Assembly (NCBI GenBank): GCA_016707445.1
Contig: JADJHR010000005.1
Span: 62,001 to 126,000 of the forward strand
DNA length: 64,000 bases
From: Rubrivivax sp.
Lineage (GTDB): Bacteria > Pseudomonadota > Gammaproteobacteria > Burkholderiales > Burkholderiaceae_C
Direction: 5' to 3'
Shown here: positions 45,750 to 58,800 of the stretch, piece by piece
Layout of the letters: every line of letters starts with the position of its first letter
Numbering within the stretch: position 1 is the stretch's first letter
Made by a program: the position numbers and the translations under genes
Notes under the pieces: model-generated
The model's input: only the letters and a program-made list of their open reading frames with translations
What the model was told of the DNA's origin: nothing
Database searches by the model: none

Positions 45750-47369
45750 TCAGTCCCGCGGTGCTTTGCCGGGCTCGATCAGCTGCCCGCGCACGATGGC
45801 GGCCGACCAGGGCAGGGACACCCCCAGCACCGTCGCCAGCCGCTTCAGGCTGTCGCTCTGACCGCAGATGTCGACCTCGATGCCCTTTGCGCGTGCACTC
45901 TCCACGAAACGCTGCAGCGACTGGATCGCCGTCACGCGCGACTGATGCGCATGTTGCAGGTCCAGCGTCAGGCGCTGCGTGCCGGTGGGCAGCGCGGCCT
46001 CCAGGCGTTCAGGCAACTGGCGCGCGGCGGCGAAGTACAGGTTGCCCGAGATCTGCACCACATAGTGTTCGGTGTCATCGCGTCGCTCGCCGCCCAGCCA
46101 GCCGTCGCGGGACACCGGCAGGTAGCGCAGCCGCGGCTGGCTGGCCTGCACCAGGAACAGCGCCGTGCCCAGACCGGCACCCAGCAGGATCGCTTCATGA
46201 AAGCTCAGCAGCAGCGTGGCCCCGGTGGTGATCAGGAACAGGCCGCGCGTCTCGCGACCGGCGCCCAGCATGCTGCGAATCGCCTGCGGCTTGAGCATGC
46301 TGAACGCCGTGGCGATCAGCAGACCGGCAATCACCGGCTGCGGGATCGCGCGGATCATGCTGGCGCCGAAGAAGATGATGGGCAGCAGCACGGCACCGGC
46401 GACGAAGGGCGCCCAGCGCGTCTGCGCCCCGCCGACATCGAGCAGCACCGAGCGCGTCAGCGAGGTGCTGGCCGGGAAGGCGCCGACCACGCTGCCCACC
46501 AGGTTGGCGATGCCCTGACTGCGCAGCTCGGGGCTCAGGTATTGCTGCTCGCGACGGTTGCGCAGTGTGACGATCAGCTCCAGCGATCCGATGAAGGCAA
46601 CCGCAAAGCCCGGCACCACCAGCGTCTGCACCATCGCCCAGGTCGGCAGGTGGGCGGCCAGGCTGGGCCAGTGGTCGCTGATCACGGTGCTGCTGCCCAG
46701 CGTGATCCAGGCCGTGCCCAGCCCGCCCACGTTCAACCACACCAGCACGATGCTGAGCAGCAGCACGCCCAGCGGCACCGGCCAGCGAGGCAGGTAGCGG
46801 CGGCCCAGCACCACCGACAGCAGCGCGACCAGGCCCAGCGCCACACTGGCCGGTCGAATGGCCGATGGCGAGAGCCGCACCAGGCGCACCCCCTCGTCGA
46901 CCACGTTGCGCACGCCGGCAAATGGGGTGCCCAGGAACTCGTCGACCTGCATCAGCGCGATGATCAGCGCGGCGCCGGTGGCAAAGCCCAGCATCACCGC
47001 TTCGGGCACGAAGTCGAAGATGCGCTCGGCCTTGAAGGCGACGATGGCCAGACGTGACAAGCCGGCCAGCGCCGACAGCGTGGCCATCGCGGTCAACAGC
47101 AGCTCAGGTTGCTGCGCCCAGTGCGACAGGCTGGTCAGGATGACCAGTGCCGTGGTGTTGGTCGGCCCGACCGTGACGTGGGCACTGCGCCCCAGTACCG
47201 CGGCGACCAGGCCCGGAATCGCCGCCGTCACCAGGCCGTACATGGGCGGCAGGCCAGACAGCATGGCATAGGCCAGGCACTGGGGAATGCCGACCAGGGC
47301 CACTACCAGGCCTGCATTCAGGTCCTGGCTCGAAGGCCTGGGTATCGACAGGGACAATCTTCCTAGCAC
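45750..47369 (-). CDS. SulP-family inorganic anion transporter with STAS domain
   Basis: A 539-residue membrane protein of the SLC26/SulP family. QDLNAGLVVALVGIPQCLAY is the TM1 signature, GLVTAAIPGLVAAVLGRSAH and VGPTNTTALVILTSL follow, and FPASTSLTRSVLLDVGGAQT is the conserved second half. The C-terminal ~110 residues form a cytoplasmic STAS domain (HYVVQISGNLYFAAARQLPE). Substrates in the family include sulfate, bicarbonate and dicarboxylates; sulfate is plausible but unproven. The 177 bases between this gene and the upstream cyclase start contain no other gene. Confidence 0.92.
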   Translation of the reverse strand: MLGRLSLSIPRPSSQDLNAGLVVALVGIPQCLAYAMLSGLPPMYGLVTAAIPGLVAAVLGRSAHVTVGPTNTTALVILTSLSHWAQQPELLLTAMATLSALAGLSRLAIVAFKAERIFDFVPEAVMLGFATGAALIIALMQVDEFLGTPFAGVRNVVDEGVRLVRLSPSAIRPASVALGLVALLSVVLGRRYLPRWPVPLGVLLLSIVLVWLNVGGLGTAWITLGSSTVISDHWPSLAAHLPTWAMVQTLVVPGFAVAFIGSLELIVTLRNRREQQYLSPELRSQGIANLVGSVVGAFPASTSLTRSVLLDVGGAQTRWAPFVAGAVLLPIIFFGASMIRAIPQPVIAGLLIATAFSMLKPQAIRSMLGAGRETRGLFLITTGATLLLSFHEAILLGAGLGTALFLVQASQPRLRYLPVSRDGWLGGERRDDTEHYVVQISGNLYFAAARQLPERLEAALPTGTQRLTLDLQHAHQSRVTAIQSLQRFVESARAKGIEVDICGQSDSLKRLATVLGVSLPWSAAIVRGQLIEPGKAPRD

Positions 47370-47673
47370 GGCGATCGGGGTTCTCCTTCAGCACTGGATT
47401 GTCTGCTGTTCAGGCGCTTGTCTCGCCGGCCCGAGCGCAGGAACGCACATCGAACGGCTCGGACCGGCGTCGCTTTCATGCCCTACCCGCATGGTCAAGT
47501 CGATTTCGCGGTAGGATTCGAGGGTAGGTATGTTCAAGACAGTGTTTGTGGTTGGTCTCTTCTGATCGGTCGGTCTCCAAGCCGGCAACGTTGGTCGAAT
47601 TCCTGATCGGTGAACTTCTTGGCGTCTCTGCACTGTGTCGGCATGTGCCGCACATCACCAGAAAGGAATAGAC
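47370..47673. other. intergenic region with the leader of the cold-shock gene
   Basis: 304 bases without a convincing gene, between the start of the SulP gene (minus) and cspA (plus), so both promoters must be here. The stretch 47520-47673 is visibly less GC-rich than its surroundings (for example around TTCAAGACAGTGTTTGTGG) and probably forms the long structured 5' leader usual for cold-shock genes. I could not assign -35/-10 elements with confidence. Confidence 0.5.
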
Positions 47674-47886
47674 ATGGCAACGGAAACCGGTATCGTCAAA
47701 TGGTTCAACGAAGGCAAGGGCTTTGGCTTCATCGCCCCTGACAACGGCGGCAAAGACCTGTTCGCGCACTACAGCGAGATCAAGGGCAGCGGCTTCAAGA
47801 CCCTGGCAGAAAACCAGCGCGTCGAGTTCGAAGTGACGCAGGGCCAGAAGGGCCCGCAGGCTTCGAACATTCGCCCGGTGGAGTGA
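47674..47886 (+). CDS. cold-shock protein, CspA family
   Basis: A 70-residue single cold-shock domain that binds single-stranded RNA/DNA and acts as an RNA chaperone. GIVKWFNEGKGFGFIAPDNG contains RNP1 (KGFGFI), DLFAHYSEI is the RNP2-type segment, and the protein ends QASNIRPVE. RNP2 has FAHY where most homologues have FVHF. AAGGA precedes the ATG at 47674 by 6-7 bases; the 13-residue upstream extension is not part of the family. It is a single-gene transcript ended by a strong terminator. Confidence 0.96.
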   Translation: MATETGIVKWFNEGKGFGFIAPDNGGKDLFAHYSEIKGSGFKTLAENQRVEFEVTQGQKGPQASNIRPVE

Positions 47887-47921
47887 TCCTGCAACAGGGG
47901 TCCTGATCGGACCAACTCCTC

Positions 47922-47945
47922 AAACGCGGCCCCGGCCGCGTTTTT
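47922..47945 (+). terminator. intrinsic terminator after the cold-shock gene
   Basis: A perfect 10-bp stem AAACGCGGCC/GGCCGCGTTT with a 2-base loop (CC) is followed by further Ts, 36 bases after the cspA stop. The short loop means the real hairpin opens by one or two pairs. It stands directly before the phosphatase gene, which therefore needs its own promoter or read-through. Confidence 0.9.
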
Positions 47946-47970
47946 CGTTGTGCGCGCCGAGTTGACTGTC

Positions 47971-48723
47971 ATGCCCCAGTACCCTGATCGATCGCTGCGC
48001 CTGAGTGGCGCCAGCAACTTTCGTGACCTCGGTGGCTATCCCGGCCGCAACGGCCGCAGCCTGTGCTGGCGGCGCCTCTTTCGCTCAGACCACCTGGCCG
48101 CGCTGACAGCAGGCGACCAGACGCGGCTGGCCGAACTGGGGGTGGCCCGGGCCTTCGACTTTCGGGGCACGCACGAACGTGCCGCCGCGCCCTACCAGCT
48201 GCCGGGCCTGGTGCAACATGCCTTGCCCATCGAGCCCACGGTGGTGCAGCAGATGCAAGCCCTGATCGACAGCGGTGGGCCCTTGAGCGCGGCGGTGGTC
48301 CAGGCCCTGATGCAGGATCTCTACCGCAGGCTGGTCAGCGATGAAGCGCAGCGCTTTGCCGAACTGTTCGAGCAGTTGCTGGCGACCGAAGCACCGCTGG
48401 TCTTTCATTGCACCGCCGGCAAGGACCGCACCGGCGTGGCCGCCGCGCTGATCCTGCTGGCGCTGGGCGTGCCGCGGCCGCTGGTGATGCAGGACTTCCT
48501 GCTGAGCAACCAGTATTACCGCCGACCGCAGGGCCCGGCACCGTCGGCCCTGCCCGCCGATGCACTGGCGGTGCTGTCTGGCGTGCAGGCAGGCTTTCTG
48601 AACGCCTCACTGCAGCTGATCGACGATGAATGCGGCGGGGTCGACGCCTATCTGTCGCAGCATCTGCGCCTGAGCCCGGCGGCGCTTGACGCGCTGGCGG
48701 CGCGCTACCTGCAGCCAGCTTAG
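47971..48723 (+). CDS. tyrosine-protein phosphatase (DSP/Y_phosphatase3 family)
   Basis: A 250-residue phosphatase. The N-terminal GASNFRDLGGYPGRNGR and LFRSDHLAALTAGD are the family entry motifs. FDFRGTHERAAAPY carries the likely general-acid region, and the CX5R loop VFHCTAGKDRTGVAAALIL holds the catalytic cysteine and arginine. Such enzymes act on phosphotyrosine or phosphoinositide-like substrates. The ATG at 47971 is preferred over a GTG at 47950, which lies only five bases beyond the T run of the preceding terminator. Confidence 0.9.
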   Translation: MPQYPDRSLRLSGASNFRDLGGYPGRNGRSLCWRRLFRSDHLAALTAGDQTRLAELGVARAFDFRGTHERAAAPYQLPGLVQHALPIEPTVVQQMQALIDSGGPLSAAVVQALMQDLYRRLVSDEAQRFAELFEQLLATEAPLVFHCTAGKDRTGVAAALILLALGVPRPLVMQDFLLSNQYYRRPQGPAPSALPADALAVLSGVQAGFLNASLQLIDDECGGVDAYLSQHLRLSPAALDALAARYLQPA

Positions 48724-48762
48724 GTCGGCGGCCAGACTCGCGCAAGCCGGGTCGGCGGTGTG

Positions 48763-49020
48763 TCAGCGGTAGTAGGCTTCGACCTTGCCCTTGAGCTGGA
48801 TCAGCAACGGCCGGCCCTTGCGGTCGAGCGTCTTGCCGGCGGGCACCTTGATCCAGCCTTCGCTGACGCAGTATTCCTCGACATCGTTGCGCTCCTTGCC
48901 GTTCAGGCGGATGCCGATGTCGTGTTCGAACACGGCCGCCACATGGTGCGGGCTGCGTGGATCGACACTCAGCCGGTCGGGCAGGGCGGGTGCGGCGGCT
49001 TGCGCTGGGGTTTCGGTCAT
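48763..49020 (-). CDS. DUF3297 family protein
   Basis: An 85-residue protein of unknown function, common in proteobacteria. LPDRLSVDPRSPHHVAAVFE and IGIRLNGKERNDVEEYCVSE followed by GWIKVPAGKTLDRKG match the family closely. It is predicted to be small, soluble and cytoplasmic. It is divergent from icd, with 210 bases between the two starts. No biochemical role can be given. Confidence 0.9.
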   Translation of the reverse strand: MTETPAQAAAPALPDRLSVDPRSPHHVAAVFEHDIGIRLNGKERNDVEEYCVSEGWIKVPAGKTLDRKGRPLLIQLKGKVEAYYR

Positions 49021-49077
49021 GGACTGCTCACTCGGGCCTGGTCATCGAAGGCCCCGATTGCACCACGGCCAACAGCA

Positions 49078-49104
49078 CGATCGACCGACGCCGATGGTCG
49101 ATCG
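49078..49104. promoter_or_regulatory. candidate operator dyad between the DUF3297 gene and icd
   Basis: A perfect 9-bp inverted repeat CGATCGACC / GGTCGATCG separated by nine bases (18 bp centre to centre) lies in the 210-base divergent gap, 58 bases upstream of the DUF3297 start and 126 bases upstream of icd. The symmetry and spacing suit a dimeric regulator. No -35/-10 could be assigned, and the rest of the gap shows no gene. Confidence 0.35.
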
Positions 49105-49230
49105 CACGCAGGCAAGCGTCAGCGCCCGAACAGCATCGGCTGGCAGAGTGAGAAACTTGCAGTCTTGCGCCTGCTGCTGCCCCCGCCGCCGCGGCGCGAC
49201 TCTTGGACGCACACCCTCGGAGACCCGACC

Positions 49231-51468
<2,238 letters not shown>

Positions 51469-51559
51469 GTGCAGCGCTCACGGTTCTGCCGACAGTCCTG
51501 GCGGCGCATGTCGCCGTCAGGACTGCGGGGACACCGCTGGCGCGCCGATACTCGGGCGC

Positions 51560-52510
51560 ATGACTCTTGCAGAAACCCCGGTCGGCCTGACGTCGATCGA
51601 CGCCGTCAAGGTCGGCCTGTCCGCCGTCGGTTACGTGGCCACGCCGCAGATCGCCACCGCCGTCTACCTGGCGCACCACCTGCGCAAGCCGGTCTTGATC
51701 GAAGGCCCCGCCGGCGTCGGCAAGACCGAGCTCGCGGTTTCGACCGCGCGCGCGCTGGGCTTTGCGCTGCTCCGCCTGCAGTGCTACGAAGGGCTGGACG
51801 ACAGCCGTGCCCTCTACGAATGGAAGTACGGCAAGCAGCTGCTGTACACGCAGATCCTGAAAGAGAAGATCGGCCTGCTGGTCGACGATGCCGACAGCCT
51901 GCAGGCCGCGTTCAACAAGCTGGCGGGTTTTCAGGACCTGTTCTTCTCGCGCGACTTCCTTCAGCCGCGGCCCTTGCTGCAGGCGATGGAACAAGCCGCG
52001 GGCAGCGTGCTATTGATCGACGAGGTCGACAAGAGCGAAGAATCGTTCGAGGCGCTGCTGCTCGAGGTGCTGGCCGACTACCAGGTGACCATCCCCGAGA
52101 TCGGAACCATCCGCGCGCAGGTGCCGCCGCTGGTGCTGCTGACCTCGAACAACACGCGCGAGCTGGGTGACGCGCTCAAGCGCCGCTGCCTGCATCTGCA
52201 CATCGGTTTTCCGACGCCCGAGCTCGAGCTGCAGGTGCTGCGTTCGCGCGTGCCGGGGCTCAACGCACAGCTGCTGCGTCAACTGGTGGCCTTTGTGCAG
52301 GCACTGCGCGCCGAAAACATCCGCAAGCCGCCGTCGATGGCCGAATCGGTCGACTGGGCGCGCGCGCTGCTGCTGCTGCACGCCACGGCGCTGGACGAAA
52401 CGCTGGTGCGCGACACGCTGAACGTGCTGCTCAAGCGCGAAAGTGACATCGTCGAGCTGAACGACCGCCTGCCGGCGCTGGCCCGCGCCGCGCTGGCCGA
52501 AGCCGGCTGA
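51560..52510 (+). CDS. MoxR-type AAA+ ATPase
   Basis: A 316-residue AAA+ ATPase of the MoxR group. The P-loop GPAGVGKT is at residues 49-56, Walker B LLIDEVDKS has D154 and E155, and sensor 1 lies in VLLTSNNTREL. MoxR proteins act as chaperones that insert cofactors or mature complexes together with a VWA-domain partner. That partner is the next gene, 17 bases downstream, so the two form a unit. No target complex (methanol or CO dehydrogenase) is adjacent. Confidence 0.93.
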   Translation: MTLAETPVGLTSIDAVKVGLSAVGYVATPQIATAVYLAHHLRKPVLIEGPAGVGKTELAVSTARALGFALLRLQCYEGLDDSRALYEWKYGKQLLYTQILKEKIGLLVDDADSLQAAFNKLAGFQDLFFSRDFLQPRPLLQAMEQAAGSVLLIDEVDKSEESFEALLLEVLADYQVTIPEIGTIRAQVPPLVLLTSNNTRELGDALKRRCLHLHIGFPTPELELQVLRSRVPGLNAQLLRQLVAFVQALRAENIRKPPSMAESVDWARALLLLHATALDETLVRDTLNVLLKRESDIVELNDRLPALARAALAEAG

Positions 52511-52527
52511 TCACCGGCATCGCGCCG

Positions 52528-53904
52528 ATGGACCAGACCCTGGCCGCTTACGTGCGTGCGCTGCGGGCAGCCGGTGCTGACGCCTCCACCGCCGAGGCGA
52601 TCGACGCCGCGCGCGTGGTCGGCCTGGTGGGCTATGGCGATCGACGGCTGTTGAAGGATTCGCTGGGCCTGGTGCTGGCCAAGTCCGAGTCGGAGAAAGC
52701 GCTGCACGATCAGGTGTTCGAGCTGTACTTCAAGGCGCCGGCCGTTTCCGACCCAACCCCTGAAGTTGAGGTCGGCGGCGACCGGCAGGCCGATGGCACG
52801 GGTGATGCCACTCTCGATGCGCTGTTGTCGTTGTTGCGTACCGACCCAGGCGGCGACGGTGGCGCTGCGCCGGGTTCGGCGCTGAACCCGGCGCTGAACA
52901 TCGCTTTGCGGCAAGCCGCCCGCGCGGCGGCAGTCGACGACATCCGCTTCGCCTGGCAGGCGCCGTTCCTGGCGCGCCGAATGCTGGAACAGATGGGCAT
53001 CGCCACGCTCGAATCCCGGCTGCTGGCGAATCTGGACAACCCTGCCGCCGTGGCCGAGCGGCACCGGCTGTCGGCCGCACGGGATGCGCTGCAGCGCCAT
53101 GCGCGCACGTTCGTCGACCAGCGCTACGAACTGTTCGGCCGCCCGGCCACCGACGCCTTCATGGCCGAGGTGGCCGTGCAGCGCCCGCTGAGCCGCATGG
53201 GCCCGCCCGACCTGGCGCGCATGACGGCGGTGGTGGCGCGCATGGCGCGGCGGTTGGCGATCAAGCATTCGCACCGGCGCCGGGTGCTGCTGCGCGGTCA
53301 GCTCGACCTGCGGCGCACGCTGCGGGCCAGCGCCGGGCACGATGGCGTGCCCTTCAAGCTGAGCTTCAAGCAGCGCCACCGCGACAAGCCGCGTCTGGTG
53401 GTGGTGTGCGACGTGTCGACCTCGGTCGCGCCCCACGTGCGCTTTCTGCTGCTGTTTCTGTACGCGTTGCAGGGCACGGTGACCGACCTGCACACCTTCG
53501 CCTTCTCCAATCGGCTGAAGGACGTGCAGCCGCCTCTGGCGCGGCTGCCCTTCGACGACGCGATGGACCTGATCCTGCGCGAGGTAGGCGGTGGCGGCAC
53601 CGACTACGGCCAGGCCTGGCAGGATCTGCACGACCGGCACTGGCCGCTGGTCGACCGCCGAACCACGGTACTGGTGCTGGGCGACGGCCGCAGCAATGGC
53701 GCCGACCCGCGGCTGGACCTGTTCGCCGAACTGGCGTTGCGCGCCAAGCGGCTGGTCTGGCTGTGCCCCGAGCCGCCCGGCCGCTGGGGCAGCGGCGACA
53801 GCGGCATGCTGCAATACCGGCCGCACTGCAGCCATGTCAGCCACTGCGCCACCGCGGCCGATCTCGAACGTGCCATCGACGAGGCGCTGGAAGCCTACGA
53901 TTGA
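52528..53904 (+). CDS. VWA domain-containing protein (CoxE-like), MoxR partner
   Basis: A 458-residue protein. The N-terminal half is helical and alanine-rich. The C-terminal half is a von Willebrand A domain with the MIDAS motif DVSTS starting at D295 (VVVCDVSTSVAPHVRF) and the later metal-site threonine/aspartate in GGGTDYGQAW. LVLGDGRSNGADPRLD is the CoxE-type segment. Together with the preceding MoxR ATPase it probably assembles or remodels a metalloprotein or membrane complex; the client is not evident. Confidence 0.9.
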   Translation: MDQTLAAYVRALRAAGADASTAEAIDAARVVGLVGYGDRRLLKDSLGLVLAKSESEKALHDQVFELYFKAPAVSDPTPEVEVGGDRQADGTGDATLDALLSLLRTDPGGDGGAAPGSALNPALNIALRQAARAAAVDDIRFAWQAPFLARRMLEQMGIATLESRLLANLDNPAAVAERHRLSAARDALQRHARTFVDQRYELFGRPATDAFMAEVAVQRPLSRMGPPDLARMTAVVARMARRLAIKHSHRRRVLLRGQLDLRRTLRASAGHDGVPFKLSFKQRHRDKPRLVVVCDVSTSVAPHVRFLLLFLYALQGTVTDLHTFAFSNRLKDVQPPLARLPFDDAMDLILREVGGGGTDYGQAWQDLHDRHWPLVDRRTTVLVLGDGRSNGADPRLDLFAELALRAKRLVWLCPEPPGRWGSGDSGMLQYRPHCSHVSHCATAADLERAIDEALEAYD

Positions 53905-53953
53905 ATACGCTGCACCTTCGCACCCCCTTTTCATTCAACCGACAGGAGCCCCC

Positions 53954-55270
<1,317 letters not shown>

Positions 55271-55390
55271 GCCGGACCCGTGGGCGAGAAGGCCCACCAT
55301 CGCCCGTCTGGTCATAGCGACCCCACCCCAAGGTGTGCCGATCAGGTGTCTTGCACGCCGAGGCTCACCCATCCGGATCCGGAGAACTTG

Positions 55391-55882
55391 ATGAGCAACT
55401 TCGCCACGTGTGACCTCTGCGACGCCCACAAGAACGACAGCGACGGCGCGTTTCGCGTGTTGCCACCTGTGTTTCGTGACTTTGGCGGGCGATCGCGCTT
55501 CTCTGGCCCCATCAGCACCGTGCAGTGTTTCGAAGACAACTCATTGGTCAAGGCGGCCCTCGACCAGCCGGGCCAGGGCCGCGTGCTGGTGGTCGACGGC
55601 GGCGCGTCGTTGCGCCGGGCGCTGGTCGGCGGCAACCTGGGCGCGGCTGCGGCGCGCAACGGCTGGGCCGGCGTGGTGGTCGACGGCGCAGTGCGCGATC
55701 TGGCCGAACTGAGCGCCTGCGAGGTCGGTATTCGCGCGCTGGCGCTGATGCCACTGCCCACCGAGAAGCGCAACCAGGGTCAGCGCGACGTGCCGGTTAT
55801 GGTCCAAGGGGTGATCGTGCGGCCGGGCGAATGGCTCTACGCCGATGAGGATGGCGTCGTCGTGATGGCGGCGCCAGCCTGA
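55391..55882 (+). CDS. RraA-like protein (4-hydroxy-4-methyl-2-oxoglutarate aldolase / RNase E regulator family)
   Basis: A 163-residue protein. FATCDLCDAHKNDSDGAFRV is the RraA-type N-terminus, GRVLVVDGGASLRRALVGGN and GWAGVVVDGAVRDLAELSAC form the binding pocket, and GEWLYADEDGVVV is the conserved end. Members are either aldolases, with the R/D pair of VRDL in the active site, or RraA inhibitors of RNase E; sequence alone leaves both open. GGAGAACTTG precedes the ATG. Its last 46 bases overlap the 3' end of the opposite-strand regulator gene. Confidence 0.9.
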   Translation: MSNFATCDLCDAHKNDSDGAFRVLPPVFRDFGGRSRFSGPISTVQCFEDNSLVKAALDQPGQGRVLVVDGGASLRRALVGGNLGAAAARNGWAGVVVDGAVRDLAELSACEVGIRALALMPLPTEKRNQGQRDVPVMVQGVIVRPGEWLYADEDGVVVMAAPA

Positions 55883-58800
55883 AGGCCCGCAGCGGCCGCC
55901 CATGACGCCAATTCATCCCTGCTTCGCGCCGCCTCGTAAGGCGCGCCCATGGCGTCGAAGGTCCGGATGGCCTGGTGCAGCGCGGCTGCGGCGGCGGTGC
56001 TGTCGCCGCGCTGGCGCTCGATGCGCGCCAGCACCCGCTCGCTCCAGCCGCGGCCGTACACGTAGCCGGACTGGTCAGTGATGCGGATGCCGTCCTGCGC
56101 GTCGGCCCGTGCGGCATCGAGCTCGCCCTGCAGCAGACGCGCGTTGCCCCGAAAGCCGAGAAACAGCCCTTGCATCTGCGGGATGCGAAACCGCACGGCC
56201 ATCGGGATCGCCTCGTCCAGCAGGCGCAGCGCCTCTTCGGCCTGGCCGTGCTCGACCAGCGCCAGGGCCAGCATGCCCAGCGTGGTCATGCGGTTGAGCG
56301 GGTCGACGGCAAGGTCCAGGCTGCGTCGGCAGTGGCTGATGGCCGCGTCATGCGCACCCGCCAGCGTGTGGATGAAACCGGTCGTCCAGGCGGCGTAGCT
56401 GGCCAGGCGGCGGTCACCCTGGGCGTCGGCCAACTCGGCGGCGCGCGCCTCCATCGCCAGGCCTTCGGCGAAGCGGCCGCGGTATGAGAGGTTCAGCCCA
56501 AGGATCCAGCAGGCCTGGCCGAACCACCACTGTTCGTGCGTGTCCCGCAGCAAGGCACAGGCCTGCTCGCCATGCCACACGCCTTGTTCCGGTTGTGCCC
56601 AGAAGTGTTCGAGTGACAGCAGGAAGTGCGCCTTGCCCGTGCCGGCCCGGTCGCCGCAGGCGTCAGCCTCGCGCAGGGCACGTTGTGCGTCGGCCATGGC
56701 CCCAGGGTGGTCGCCCAGGTAGGTGCGCGTGCTGCCGCGTCGCAGGTAGTAGGTGGCGGCGGACAACGGGTCGGCCGCCGCGTCAATTTCGGTCTGCAGC
56801 GGCAGCAACAGTGCCAACACGTCGGCGAAGCGCCCGAGGAAGAACAAGGCCCGCGCCTGGTGCAGTGCCAAGTCACGCTTCAGAACGGCAGCCTGCGCCG
56901 CTGGCAGTTCAGCCGCGTGCTGCCGTGCCTGCGCAAGCAGCTCGATCGATGAGGCATGCGCGCCATCGTGTGCCACCCGTTGCGCCAGCCGAACCAGCGC
57001 ACCAACGGCCTTCGCGTGGTGATGGGTCTGCGCATAGTGATGGGCCAGGCGGTCGAGCATCGCCTCGCTGCCGTTGTCATTCTCAATCGCCTCGGCCAGG
57101 GCCAGGTGCAGGTTGCCCCGCGTCGGTGGCAGCAGGTCGGCGGTCAGGGCCTGCCGCACCCGTGCATGCAGCACGTCGAAGGCTTCGCCCGACAAGCAGG
57201 CCAGCCGGCGGCGAACCAGCTCTTCCAGCGCCGAGGCGGCCGCGGTCTCTGACAGCCCGCTCGCCCGTTGCAAAAGCGGGAACGGCGTCTCGCGGCCTGC
57301 CACCGAAAGCACGGTCAGCAGCTGGCGGGCCTCGGGCCCCAGGCGTTCCAGCTGGCCTGCAATCATGTCGTGAACACGGTTCGGCAGGTTCAATCCCGTG
57401 CGCCGCAGGATGCTCGGATCGGCATCGACCGTTCGCATCGCTTCGACGATGACGAATGGGTTGCCTTCGCTGGCCGTCCAGACCGGGTCCAGCCAAAGTG
57501 CCAGGGCCTGGTCTGCGATGCCCGCGGGCCGCATTGCAGTCACCAGCGCTGCCGTGTCGGCCCGCGACAGCGGCTGCAAAGGCAGCTGCTGCACCCACCC
57601 GGCACATTCGCCCGCCTTCACTTCTCGCAGCGTGCGGTTCAGCGCTGGCGAGGCGACGATGTCTTCGTCACGCGCCGTAACCACCAGCAGCAGCGGCCAT
57701 CCCAACGCGCGGCGGGCGGCCACGGCCAGCAGGCGCAGACCAAGCTCGTCGCTCCAGTGCAGGTCTTCGAGCACCAGCAGCAGCGGGCCGCGCGCGCACA
57801 GTTCGGCCAGCGTGCGCAGCACGGCGTCGAAAAGCCGGGCCTGGCGCACGGCGGCGGCGTTCTCGCCCTGCTGCAGTGGCCCCTGCGAATCGAGTTCGGG
57901 CAACAAGCTGGCCAGATCGGCGCGCGTTGCTGTTCCCAGCGCCGTCAGCAACGGGCTGTCGCTGGCGATGCCGCCAGAGCGCAAAGCGTCGGTCCAGGCG
58001 GTCAAGGCGAGGATCTGCTGGCTTTCGTGGCAACGTCCGATCAGCACTCGCGTACCCGCCGCCACGGCGCGTGATGTCAGTTCCTGCACCAGGCGCGTCT
58101 TGCCGATGCCGGCTTCGCCAAGCAGGGCGACCAGGCCACCGCGACCGCTGCGGGCGTTGCCCAGGGACTGCAGCAGACGGGCCATCTCGGCATCGCGCCC
58201 GACCAGCGGCACCTCGTGCTGCGGCACCGTAGGCTCGCTTGCCAGGGGCAGCCCGGGCTCGGCCGCAGGCTGGCGCAGCAGCTCGCTGTAGGCCCGGCGG
58301 GTGGCGGCTTCGGGTTCGGCGCCCAGTTCTCGCTGCAACAGCGTCAGGCACAACTGGTACTGTTGCAGCGCCGCATTGCGGCGGCCCTGGCTGGCGTACA
58401 ACCTCATCAAGGCGCGGTGCCCGCCTTCGTGCAGCGGGTCGAGCTCCTGCAGCTTCAGGCAGGCCGCAATCGCCTGCTCTGGCGCAGCGGATGGGTGCAG
58501 CAAAGTGATCAGCCGCCACAGGGCCTGTACGGCGCGCTCGTGCAGTTGCTGTCGCCGGGCCTGCAACCAGTCGTCGAACAGCGGCTCACCCAAGCTCAGC
58601 CCGGCCAGCAATGCGCCGCGGTACCGCTCGGCTGCCTGGGTCAGTGTGGCGGCGGTGTTGGCCTGCACGGCGCCTTCGAAGTCCAGCACGTCGATCTCGA
58701 ATCGATCGGCCTCAAGCAGCAGGCCGCGGCCCAAGGTGGTGAAGACCGCCTCACCGCAGGTCTTGCCGATCAGCGACAGGCACTGGCGCAGGCTGGCCAG

